DNA of 64,000 nucleotides from Telluria aromaticivorans (GTDB lineage Bacteria; Pseudomonadota; Gammaproteobacteria; Burkholderiales; Burkholderiaceae_D): assembly GCF_013003915.1 (NCBI RefSeq), contig NZ_JABAIV010000002.1:186001-250000 (forward strand). Reading direction: 5' to 3'. Shown here piece after piece: positions 18,329 to 26,620 of the stretch (its first letter is position 1; each line of letters starts with the position of its first letter). Made by a program: the position numbers and the translations under genes. The notes below the pieces were generated by a model. It searched no databases and was not told the DNA's origin. It saw nothing but the letters and a program-made list of their open reading frames with translations.

Positions 18329-19185
18329 CCGCACCCCAGGAGCATTCACCGACATCGAAGCGAGTCAGATGGCGACCGCGTATTGCGTGCAGCGGGCCGA
18401 TCTTGTCGGGCTACCAGTCAGTGGCAGATAATGCTGGTTCGCGGCAATGGAATGCAGGCCGGCGCGGTTACATGTAGGTTCGTTTGCAGCTAGTTTCTGC
18501 CGCTCGTCGATACGATGGCCCGGAAACACAAGCGCCAAGTCGACGGCAGTTAGCCCATAGATGAGACCGATATCAAGGTCAGAATTCGCGAACGGTCGCT
18601 GTCGGCCGCGCAGTCGATCACTGACGGTCTGGTTTCGACCCAAAGCAGACGGATCGGAACACGGATCCGACGTTGCGTTTGCCGAGCTAAATATCATCAT
18701 TTCGTCAACCCGATTGATCTCGAAGCACTTTCGAAAGTCCTCGCACTGTAGGTTGGCAGGACCGCCGCAACGCTTCACGGACCCACTGACAGGCTCGACT
18801 TGGTCAATAAATATAACGTTTCTTGCATGTAAGTTAAGTAATAGTCTCCTGATTGTTGGAAATGATGTCATACTGAATTTTCGTCTCGTGATTTTCAAGC
18901 TACCACTCTAACGTTCCGGCAGGAAAGTTCTAGCCTCACTTCATTAGCAATACTACTGGCACTCTGCCAGGGCACTTCGGCCCGCCTATCTTTCGATTTT
19001 TTACGCTCGTCACATCAAGTGATGAGCGCTCGGCCGTTCTCGGCCCGGTTTTTCTTCGTACTAGCCTCGCAAGTTGCGCATCAATTAACGTGCAAATGCC
19101 GGCTGGGTATGGCTGCTTCCCGACAAATCGGAATTGCAGCAACCAATAGGAGTTCATCATCGACGATATTTCAGGTTTTTCTTCA
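18329..19185. other. Non-coding gap with a doubtful 177-codon ORF
   Basis: About 860 bases. The longest frame, 18365-18898 on the - strand, has no recognisable domain and overlaps a repeat motif, so I do not call it. The opposite frame at 18561-18911 contains TVWFRPKAD, the usual translation of the CGACCCAAAGCAGAC repeat, and is also rejected. Further decayed-repeat-like sequence (CTCGGCCGTTCTCGGCC) lies near 19030. Confidence 0.5.
18636..18650 (+). repeat. CGACCCAAAGCAGAC intergenic motif, copy C
   Basis: Exact 15-base match to copy B. Confidence 0.65.
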
Positions 19186-21495
19186 TTGAGTCAGATCGAT
19201 ATTGACGTGATCGATCTAGCAGAATTAGGTAAGGGTGTTTTCGAGGGCAGTCCAGACTGCATCAAGCTGCTGGACGCCGACGGTCACATACTCGCGATGA
19301 ATCGTAATGGCATATGTGCCATGGAGATCGATGACTTCAAGTCCGTGCGCGGGGCCATGTGGCCAACCCTTTGGACCGAAGAGAACCGCCACGCCATTGA
19401 AGCGGCGATCGTAGCCGCCCGCAGTGGGCGCAACTACAGCCTGAATCTGGCATGTCCGACTGCCAAAGGCTCGCCACGCTGGTGGGATGTAACGGTGTCA
19501 CCGATTATCAGCGCCGATGGGCGGGTCAACAGAATCCTTTCCGTGTCACGCGACATCACAGAAGCGCGCTTTGCAATGGAAAAGGTGCGTGTGAGCGAAG
19601 CGAGGTTCCGCTCGCTCGTGACTGCAACAGCTGCAATCGTCTGGGGTATGCCTGGATCGGGCCAATTCGATGAAGAGCAACCTGGCTGGTCCTCGTTCAC
19701 GGGCCAGCTTTTCGAGGCAATGAAAGGTCTTGGCTGGCTCGATGCCGTGCACCCTGACGATCGGCAGGAGACAGCCGTCTTGTGGGACCAGGCAGTCAGT
19801 ACCGGCGGTCTGTTCGAGGGCGAACACCGGCTGCGTCGAGCCGATGGCCAGTTCCGTCACATGAGCATGCGTGCCATGCCGATCAAGGGGCATGACAACA
19901 CCATTATCGAATGGATCGGCGTTCACACTGACATTCATGACCGAAAAAGCGGGGAAGCGATTCTTCGCGACAATGAAGAGCGCGTGCGGCTTGCAACTGA
20001 GTCGGCCGAACTCGGCTTGTGGGCATGGCTTCCCAGCACCGATGAGGTCGTTTGGGAAAACGACCGGCCCTATGAAATATTTGGCCTTGATAAACGCGAG
20101 CCTGCAGTGACAGCGCGCGAGTTTTTGACCAGGTTCGTTCATCCGGACCACATTGCCGAGTTTGGGCATGCCGTCACAAATACGATTGAGACCGGCGCGC
20201 GCCTGCATTTCACGGGAAGAATTCGACGCACGAACCAAGAGCTGCGCTGGGTGGAATTTTTTGGTAATCTGCAGCCGGACCTGGACGGCGACCCGTTGCG
20301 CATCATCGGCACGGTGGCCGATATCACCAGTGGTAGGGAGCGTGAGGAAGAGTTACGACGCCTTGCAGCCAACCTGTCTGAGGTTGACCGCCGGAAAACA
20401 GAGTTTCTAGCCGTTCTTGCCCACGAATTACGTAATCCGCTTGCACCGATACAACACGGGCTGCAACTTATTCGTACCCAGCCCGGAAATGCTGACGTAT
20501 TGGATAAAGTACGCACCATGCTGGACCGGCAGGTGAATCAGATGGTTCGGCTCGTCAATGACCTGCTTGATGTCGCCCGTATAACCAGCGGAAAAGTCGA
20601 ACTCAGGAAGCGCCGTGCTGAAATTAGCGACTTGGTGCAGATCGCCGTCGAGACGAGCATGCCGTTGATTAACTCCTCGAACCATAGTTTTTCGATCAAG
20701 GTTCCTACTGAATCGATGCCTGTTTATGTCGATCCGGAGCGCATCTCCCAAGTCATCAGTAATTTGCTGAACAATGCCGCCAAGTACACGCCGTCGGGAG
20801 GCGAGATCTCGCTCGACGTCAGTTGTCATCAACACGAAGTAATCATTTCGGTGACCGACAACGGCATCGGTATTGCACCGCAGTCGATCGGAGGCGTGTT
20901 CGACATGTTCCGTCAGGTTGGGCAGGACATCGAGCGGTCTCAAGGTGGGCTTGGCATTGGACTGTCCTTGGTTAGACAGCTCGTCGAGCTACACGGGGGA
21001 ACGACATTTGCAACAAGTCCAGGCGAAGGCGGCGGCAGTACCTTTGTGATCCGTCTGACGATGATCGATGCACCGATGGCGACACTACTGCAGACTGAGA
21101 CGCTACCGGTACTAATCGAGCCCAAGAAACTACGGATATTGGTTGCTGACGACAACATCGACGCGGCCGAGATTTTTTCGATGCTGTTACAGGTTTTAGG
21201 ACACGATATCGAGATTGCCCATAATGGCCACGCAGCAGTAAAAATGATTCGCGAGCTTCATCCAGATATTGCCTTTCTTGACATCGGAATGCCGGGTCTG
21301 AACGGATATGAAGTTGCAAACGCTATCCGCAACAATGCAGAGTTGGCTGACGTAACGTTAGTCGCGCTTACTGGCTGGGGCAGCGAGCAAGATAAGAAAC
21401 AATCCACAGCATCTGGCTTTGATTATCACTTCATCAAGCCTGTGGACATGAAGCTCATCGATAAATTGTTATTGCAGATTATCGCCTCGCATTGA
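19186..21495 (+). CDS. PAS-rich hybrid sensor histidine kinase
   Basis: A 769-residue soluble hybrid kinase. Three PAS/PAC modules occupy about residues 15-130, 130-260 and 265-385 (PAC ends such as ILSVSRDITEARFAMEKV and IGVHTDIHDRKS). HisKA follows with FLAVLAHELRNPLAPIQHGL, then HATPase with NLLNNAAKYTPSGG, VTDNGIGIAP and GGLGIGLSLVRQLVELHGG. A C-terminal receiver (about 645-765) has VADDNIDAAE, phosphoacceptor IAFLDIGMPGLNGYEV and FIKPVD. The first usable start is TTG at 19186, yet a good AGGAG lies at 19148-19152 with in-frame ATC codons behind it and no ATG, GTG or TTG. The partner is not evident. Confidence 0.88.
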   Translation: MSQIDIDVIDLAELGKGVFEGSPDCIKLLDADGHILAMNRNGICAMEIDDFKSVRGAMWPTLWTEENRHAIEAAIVAARSGRNYSLNLACPTAKGSPRWWDVTVSPIISADGRVNRILSVSRDITEARFAMEKVRVSEARFRSLVTATAAIVWGMPGSGQFDEEQPGWSSFTGQLFEAMKGLGWLDAVHPDDRQETAVLWDQAVSTGGLFEGEHRLRRADGQFRHMSMRAMPIKGHDNTIIEWIGVHTDIHDRKSGEAILRDNEERVRLATESAELGLWAWLPSTDEVVWENDRPYEIFGLDKREPAVTAREFLTRFVHPDHIAEFGHAVTNTIETGARLHFTGRIRRTNQELRWVEFFGNLQPDLDGDPLRIIGTVADITSGREREEELRRLAANLSEVDRRKTEFLAVLAHELRNPLAPIQHGLQLIRTQPGNADVLDKVRTMLDRQVNQMVRLVNDLLDVARITSGKVELRKRRAEISDLVQIAVETSMPLINSSNHSFSIKVPTESMPVYVDPERISQVISNLLNNAAKYTPSGGEISLDVSCHQHEVIISVTDNGIGIAPQSIGGVFDMFRQVGQDIERSQGGLGIGLSLVRQLVELHGGTTFATSPGEGGGSTFVIRLTMIDAPMATLLQTETLPVLIEPKKLRILVADDNIDAAEIFSMLLQVLGHDIEIAHNGHAAVKMIRELHPDIAFLDIGMPGLNGYEVANAIRNNAELADVTLVALTGWGSEQDKKQSTASGFDYHFIKPVDMKLIDKLLLQIIASH

Positions 21496-21860
21496 GATTA
21501 TGCGTCTCTAATTGAAATTTATGTCTGCCTGAATGTATGACAAACGGTGATTTTTAAGTCAGCGCAATATGCCCTGTTTCAGGGCGACTATTTTGCGGCA
21601 ATACGTTGATCAACTCATCTAATAACCGACGTAAGAAGCATGACCGGAAATCAAACGAAGATCGGGTTTTCCCAGTAAGAGACCAGATATAAGTTAGCAG
21701 TCGTACTTTACAGCCTGGATACGGATTGTTTGCGAGGTGTTAGCTCGGCGGCGCCCGAAGGCCGTCCGGCGGCCCGATAGATTAGGCGTCATCTAGCCAC
21801 GCGACGCCGGTGAACGAGCCAATAGTGATGAAGGCATGGCCAGCCGTGCGGCAAACAGCC
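21496..21860. other. Non-coding gap after the hybrid kinase
   Basis: About 365 bases with no convincing ORF. It holds one candidate terminator hairpin (listed separately) and an AT-rich stretch. Confidence 0.5.
21571..21585 (+). terminator. Candidate intrinsic terminator
   Basis: GCCCTG-TTT-CAGGGC stem-loop, 75 bases past the kinase stop, followed by GACTATTTT. The stem is short and the T run is interrupted. Confidence 0.4.
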
Positions 21861-22073
21861 TCAGAGCTTCTTCGGCCCCATCACTTTTACCGTGCGCCAG
21901 CGAAAGTTGTCGTTATCCGCCGGAATCCACTGCTGGCACCAGAAGTTGATGCATTCCTGCCCTTCTGTTCCGGGCGCGATCGCCAAGAAACTTTCCTCGT
22001 CGTAGTGCTGCACCTGGGACCGCTGCCAGGTCTGGCAGAACTTGCAGCGGATTTCTCCAAAGCCTTTCTTCAT
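21861..22073 (-). CDS. Small Cys-containing hypothetical protein
   Basis: A 70-residue frame beginning MKKGFGEIRCKFCQTWQ. The CxxC at the N-terminus and a further Cys pair (GQECINFWCQQW) suggest a small zinc-ribbon-like or redox fold. The composition (DEESFLAIAPGTEGQE, FRWRTVKVMGPKKL) looks like a real soluble protein. The start at 22073 has GGAA seven bases upstream; an upstream ATG at 22145 would add a hydrophobic stretch. Family not recognised. Confidence 0.45.
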   Translation of the reverse strand: MKKGFGEIRCKFCQTWQRSQVQHYDEESFLAIAPGTEGQECINFWCQQWIPADNDNFRWRTVKVMGPKKL

Positions 22074-22448
22074 CGCGAGTTCCAGGGGCCAAGGTAAGCG
22101 GCGCCGGAACGTTCGAAGCAAGTTGAGGGCATCGACAAGGACCATAAGAATATCGAAGGCATGGCCCTTGTTCGCTTCCGCTTGGTCGACCAGTTAAGCT
22201 TGTAGACAGCGATCATCAACATTGAATGCAGTACGACCATGCCGAATGACATAAAGCGACAGCCTAGGTCCTTCTCGGTTCGGGCCCGTCTGTCGCAGGT
22301 CGCGTTCCATATTTTCATCTTGACTGGCTGCTATTGGCCGGCAGCAGACCTACCAAGACCGTTTGCTGCTCATTTGGCAGCAAGCGCTCCGGGTAGCCGC
22401 GTGAACCGCTGGCGGTCAGAAGTTCTTGGTAGGACTTAGGTGCGGAGA
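22074..22448. other. Non-coding gap with a long-range inverted repeat
   Basis: About 375 bases with no gene I can support. CCTACCAAGA at 22349-22358 is matched by TCTTGGTAGG at 22424-22433, a ten-base inverted repeat with a 65-base spacer, just downstream of the H-NS-like gene on the opposite strand. Origin unknown. Confidence 0.4.
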
Positions 22449-22778
22449 TTAGATGCGGAAGTCAGCCAGCGTCTTACCGCCTGCGATGGCTTCGGCAATC
22501 CACTTCGGCTGCCGTCCACGGCCGGACCAAGTTTGAGCGTCGTCCGCCGGATTTTGATACTGCGCCTTCACCTTTTGACCTTTCCCTTTGTTCGACTTTT
22601 TCGTACCCGTAGCAAGCAGCTCATCTACAGATAAGCCGGCCTCTTGAGCAATCGAAAGAATCTGCTGCCGTGCTTTGGCCAGGTCACCCTGTTGGCGGCT
22701 CTTGATCTCTTTTTCGATGTCGTGCTGCAGGCCCTTCAGCTCGCTCAGGTTGTAGCTTGACAGGTCTATGTTCGCCAT
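22449..22778 (-). CDS. H-NS family nucleoid-associated protein
   Basis: A 109-residue DNA-binding protein that typically silences AT-rich, foreign DNA. The N-terminal half is a coiled-coil oligomerisation segment (LSELKGLQHDIEKEIKSRQQ). A Lys-rich linker (TKKSNKGKGQKVKAQ) leads to the conserved C-terminal domain YQNPADDAQTWSGRGRQP followed by KWIAEAI, where GRGRQP is the minor-groove hook. It lies inside the accessory region beside a broken integrase, so it may be an acquired H-NS paralogue. The upstream gap is AT-rich. Confidence 0.93.
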   Translation of the reverse strand: MANIDLSSYNLSELKGLQHDIEKEIKSRQQGDLAKARQQILSIAQEAGLSVDELLATGTKKSNKGKGQKVKAQYQNPADDAQTWSGRGRQPKWIAEAIAGGKTLADFRI

Positions 22779-22931
22779 TGAAGTTTCCTTTTCGATGAGG
22801 GTTGAACGTACTTTCTTCGATTCTACTATGCGCTTGGGAATTCAAATCGCTATGAAGTGCCGATGGTGTCGTTTAGGAGGGCGAGACACAATGCTTGGAG
22901 CAAAATCAGCTTCCACCACCAAGGAGTAATC

Positions 22932-23596
22932 ATGGACGAGCGCATCGACAAAGGAAAGCTTTTTGTGCCCTGGAATAAAGGACGGCTGGTAGGTCAAAAG
23001 CTGCCACTCAAACTACGAGAAATTTGGGCAATTAGAATACGGTTACAGCTAGCAGAACGCTTAAGAGATCTTGCCCTGTTCAACCTGGCGATCGACAGCA
23101 AGCTCCGCGGGTGCGACTTGGTGAACCTTCGGGTAAAGGACATCGCACAGGGCAGAAATGTTTCTCATCGCGCCATAGTCATGCAACAGAAGACTCAGCG
23201 GCCTGTACAGTTCGAAATCACCGATCTAACTCGTCAGTCTGTCCTTGGCTGGATCGACAACCAGGGCCTGAACCCTTCTCAGTTCCTGTTTCCAAGTCGA
23301 GTCTCAGCCGTGCCTCACCTCTCTACTCGCCAGTACGCTCGCATCGTTTCCAGATGGGTAAAGTAAACTCAATTGGTCTAGATTGCACTGCCTACGGCAC
23401 ACATTCAATGCGGCGGACTAAGCCGACGTTGATCTACAGGCGGACGAAAAATCTTCGGGCGGTTCAGCTGCTTCTTGGGCGTACTAAGCTTGAAAGCACT
23501 GTACGGTATCTTCGGATCAAGGTGGATGATGCCCTTGAGATTGCGGCGCAAACTGGCATTCCCCCATCGTCACGGAAAGACCGGGGTCAGGTCTGA
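22932..23596 (+). pseudogene. Tyrosine recombinase/integrase broken by a 5-bp duplication
   Basis: Tyrosine-recombinase gene read in two frames. The first frame starts at ATG 22932, five bases after AAGGAG, and carries the box I region (LAIDSKLRGCDLVNLRVKDI). It stops at 23366 after RIVSRWVK. The second frame carries the HxxR motif (GTHSMRRTKPTLIY) and the C-terminal LLLGRTKLESTVRYL with the likely catalytic Tyr. At 23358-23367 the sequence GTAAAGTAAA is a tandem duplication; removing one unit restores one continuous frame. The usual GH before T in the LLGHTK motif is also GR here. Almost certainly inactive as a single polypeptide. Confidence 0.85.
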
Positions 23597-23651
23597 CATC
23601 CAGGCACGACCTCTGCCTTACTTGCCGAACAGGGTCGGGGTCAAGTCTGAC
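23582..23651 (+). repeat. Two copies of a CGGGGTCAGGTCTGAC motif
   Basis: CGGGGTCAGGTCTGAC at 23582-23597, overlapping the integrase 3' end, and CGGGGTCAAGTCTGAC at 23636-23651, in direct orientation. Similar GGGGTCAGACC-type sequences accompany mobile or REP-like elements in proteobacteria. Probably remnants of a mobile element boundary (inference). Confidence 0.55.
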
Positions 23652-23834
23652 GAGAGGTCTGGTAACTAAGCCCGGGGATCGCGATGATCTCCCCTGCTAG
23701 TTGAGGCCCCATCGTAGCCCCTCACCCAGCCGCGGAACGAGAAAAAGCGGCATGGAACAACGCAGGCTCCACGGATCCCGACTCACGCAGCAGCGCTTCT
23801 TCCCGACTTGGAGCCAGCATCGGCATGCGCTCCG

Positions 23835-24702
23835 TCAGCGGCCGCTTTGAACCGCCGGCACTGACGCCGTGCTCGGGCCAAGCCACCATTCGCCGGTATA
23901 GGCAGCCGCCTGCGGCTGTTCGCGGTAAGCAGGCAACGAGCCTACGGGCGCCGTGCCAGGTGCCGGCCATGCCGTGACGCCGCACTCCGGCGTGCAGACC
24001 CATGCTGTGCCGCTCGTTGTTGCCACCAAAACGGAGACTGGCGACAGGTCCGAGAGCAGCACGCCCATCGGAGTCGGCAGCCTTCGCCCATCAGGCATCG
24101 GGGGCATTGCTTGCAGGCGGTTATGAACATTGCCAGTCAGGGTCAACACGATTGCCTCGGGACGGCGCCTGCGCTCGGCGCGCACGCGCGCCGCCATGCG
24201 CTCGTCGCCCGTCATGCCAAACGCGGCCCCAGCTGCTACACCCTCCTCCAGCACGAAGACGTTCAGGTTTGGCGAGCGCTGTTTTGCGAGGCGGAGTTGT
24301 TCAATGACTGAGCATGGCCATACTCGAGCGGCCGTCCTGGAAGGCGCGCGTCCAGAACGGGGAATCCAGCAGCTTCGCGACTGCAGGCTTGCCGCCATCC
24401 GAGGCGAGATAGCCGGCGAGCGGTTCGACCTGGTCCGGGCCGAGTTCCAGTCCGACCGACACTGCGTGGCCACGCTCGAGTGCGTTACACACCGCGGCGT
24501 CGAATGCGGCCGGTGTTTCGGCGGTCCCGTGCACCTCGCCCATCAGGATCAGTTTCCCGGGCTGAAATAAGCTCGCGAGCCCCGCAGGCACCATGCAACC
24601 CGCGACGGCATGGGCGGACGCGATGACAGGCATCGCGAGGCCGACCAGGGCGGTGAATGCAATGCCAGTGGAAATACGGAGAAAGCGGGTTGGGATCGTC
24701 AT
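23835..24702 (-). pseudogene. ChaN-like (Tiki/haem-binding uptake) protein, frameshifted
   Basis: Two adjacent frames together encode one ChaN-like lipoprotein-size protein. The first (24702 down to 24301) has a signal peptide (GIAFTALVGLAMPVIASAHA), the hallmark GKLILMGEVHGTAETPAAF and VSVGLELGPDQVEPLAGYL, and stops right after SSMAMLSH. The second frame resumes with VIEQLRLAKQRSPNLNVFVL and runs to 23835 through RMAARVRAERRRRPEAIVLT and LTGNVHNRLQAM. A one-base excess or two-base loss near 24306 explains the break. ChaN-like proteins bind haem or act in the Tiki metallo-hydrolase superfamily. Sequencing error remains possible. Confidence 0.75.
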
Positions 24703-24862
24703 ACGTTCTCGTTCTGGACTGCCTCATGTCGGCGACATGAAGGAGAACATGGTACCGGTATCGAACGAAGGGAAATCCTCGCTTTCTATCAGCTGGGAAC
24801 GGACATGCAGTCAATTCCGGCAGCGTCTCGCGAGTGTGCGGGAGCGACGAGTAAAAGCCGCC

Positions 24863-25552
24863 TCACACCAGCCAGCGCCAGATGCCAGCCGCCCACCCAG
24901 CCATCGGAATGTGCGCCCAGGTCGCCAGCAGCCAGAACACCAGCCCACCGCCAAGCGCATGCGCCCCGAAGCCGCCGAAGCGCGCCCGTCCCTGCGCGAT
25001 GGCCGCAAACGGCCAGTAACTCGTGCGCCCTTCCCACGCTGTCCACCCCTGCGGATCGAGCCCGGCCTTCTTGCGGTCCTGGAGCGCGGCGCCGACTAGC
25101 GACAGCACGATGATGGCCACGGCCACGATGATATTTTTCGTCACCGGATACACCAGGATGTGCACGATTCCCCAGATGGCGAAGGCCCACATCATCGGAT
25201 GCCGGGTGATGCCGAACACGCCGCGCGCCTCTGCGCTGGCGGCATTGCTGGCGCCGGGCATGGCCGGGTTGCGGATCAGCGATCCGAGCAGCATGACGGA
25301 AGCGGCCAGCATCAGGACAGTGGCCAGCGCCCACAGGCCATCGCCGACATTCCATAACGGGGCCGTTTCCGGAGCCTTTGGGTAGACCGAGGCCATTCCA
25401 CCCAGGGTAGCGAAGGCAACCACGGAATACAGGGCCAGGAAGCCTTTTTCGCCCATGGCGGCAACCAGGGGACGGCGCAAGGGATGCGACAGGATGAAAT
25501 GCGAGCCCACGAACGCGGCGGCAGATGCCAACAGCAAGATCGAACCGTCCAT
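24863..25552 (-). CDS. NnrU family membrane protein
   Basis: A 229-residue integral membrane protein of the NnrU family, linked in other bacteria to nitrite/nitric oxide metabolism and related to methyltransferase-like membrane folds. It begins at 25552 with GAGGAG six bases upstream. Helices include ILLLASAAAFVGSHFILSHP, FLALYSVVAFATLGGMA and MMWAFAIWGIVHILVYP. The family motif FGITRHPMMWAF is present, as is SHPLRRPLVAAMGEKGF near the N-terminus. No denitrification genes are nearby in this window. Confidence 0.85.
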   Translation of the reverse strand: MDGSILLLASAAAFVGSHFILSHPLRRPLVAAMGEKGFLALYSVVAFATLGGMASVYPKAPETAPLWNVGDGLWALATVLMLAASVMLLGSLIRNPAMPGASNAASAEARGVFGITRHPMMWAFAIWGIVHILVYPVTKNIIVAVAIIVLSLVGAALQDRKKAGLDPQGWTAWEGRTSYWPFAAIAQGRARFGGFGAHALGGGLVFWLLATWAHIPMAGWAAGIWRWLV

Positions 25553-25887
25553 GCGCAGCTCCTCGTTGATTGATGAGTAGCGCAAACTATAGCACTTGCA
25601 ATGCGGTCAACCTGGCCAATTCGATGCAAGATTCCGCAACGACTGGCGGATGGTCAAGGTGCGCTTCCGAATCGCGCGGCAGCGTGGCCCGGGCCTGACG
25701 TCTTGCTTCGTGGCGTGGGTGGCGACACGACAGTAAACAGCGTGTTTAAAATTGAACAAACCTGACAGGCAAAGGCCGCTCCAACGCGTGCGCAGGAAGC
25801 GCGCTCGATTGACTGGCCGGCCTCCGCTGCCGGAGCCCCCTGCCCCGGCAGTTCGAACCACGTCCACACGCATAGGAATCAAGAAGA
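25553..25887. other. Divergent intergenic region
   Basis: About 335 bases between NnrU and the DUF4126-like gene, which are divergent. Both promoters must lie here. A candidate ribosome site for the right gene is GAAGA just upstream of 25888. No repeat or hairpin stands out. Confidence 0.4.
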
Positions 25888-26361
25888 ATGAATACTCCCA
25901 GCCTGCTTTCCTCCGCCCTGATTGGCGCCGTCGCCAGCGCGCGCTCGATGACGCCCATGGCCACCCTCGCGGCGGCCCGCCTGGCCGGCCGCCGCACCTC
26001 GGGCGAGCTGTTCCTGCTGGATCGTCCCCTCTTTAAATATGGCGCGCTCGCCATGGGCGCCGGCGAACTGTACGGCGACAAGATGAAGTCGGCGCCCGAC
26101 CGCACCGTCTTCCTGGGCCTGCTGGCGCGCGTCATGAGCGCCGGCATCGCCGGCGCAGCGCTGGCGCCGCGCGGCCGGGAAACGGCCGGAGCGGCAGTTG
26201 CAGTCGCCACCGCCGTGCCGCTCGCGTATTGCACGCTGGCCGCGCGCAAGCAAGCGATGGCGCGTATCGGCCAGACCAAGAGCGGGCTGATCGAAGACGC
26301 GCTGATCATCGCCGCGGGCATTGCGGTGGTGGCACTGGCGACGCGGCCGAGCCGCGGGTGA
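25888..26361 (+). CDS. DUF4126-like membrane-associated protein
   Basis: A 157-residue Ala/Gly-rich protein with helices typical of DUF4126 proteins: FKYGALAMGAGELYGDKMKS, AGIAGAALAPRGRETAGAAV and EDALIIAAGIAVVALATRPS. The motif GELYGDKMKSAPDRT matches my memory of that family (GExxADKlpxxPxRt), whose function is unknown. The ATG at 25888 follows GAAGA. A palindromic repeat follows the gene 82 bases downstream, before flgL. Confidence 0.6.
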   Translation: MNTPSLLSSALIGAVASARSMTPMATLAAARLAGRRTSGELFLLDRPLFKYGALAMGAGELYGDKMKSAPDRTVFLGLLARVMSAGIAGAALAPRGRETAGAAVAVATAVPLAYCTLAARKQAMARIGQTKSGLIEDALIIAAGIAVVALATRPSRG

Positions 26362-26443
26362 GCACGGTCCACTGGTAAGCGCCCACCAAAGCAAAAGAGC
26401 CGGCTCGCGCCGTAATGCGGATCACTTAAGCGCCGCTGGTCCC

Positions 26444-26552
26444 GTAGGGTGGGCAAGTCCCTTGCCCACGCGTTCAAACTACGGTGCTATAGCCCGTGCG
26501 GCTGTTCAAACCGTAACTATCACCGCGTGGGCGGGAAACCCGCCCACCCTAC
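26444..26552. repeat. Palindromic repeat pair, copy 3 (before flgL end)
   Basis: Left arm GTAGGGTGGGC with tip AAGTCCCTT and close GCCCACGCGTTCAA. Right arm TAACTATCACCGCGTGGGCGGG to CCCGCCCACCCTAC. Lies between convergent genes, where it could act as a bidirectional terminator. Confidence 0.85.
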
Positions 26553-26620
26553 AAATTCTTCTTAACTGACTGACTTTACGGCTCGCGCCGGCTCTTTGTC
26601 CTTGCGCCCTGCCCCGCCGT

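Noticed and set aside
18365..18898. 177-codon - strand ORF
   Set aside because: No recognisable domain, overlaps a dispersed repeat motif, and composition is not protein-like; could be a relic.
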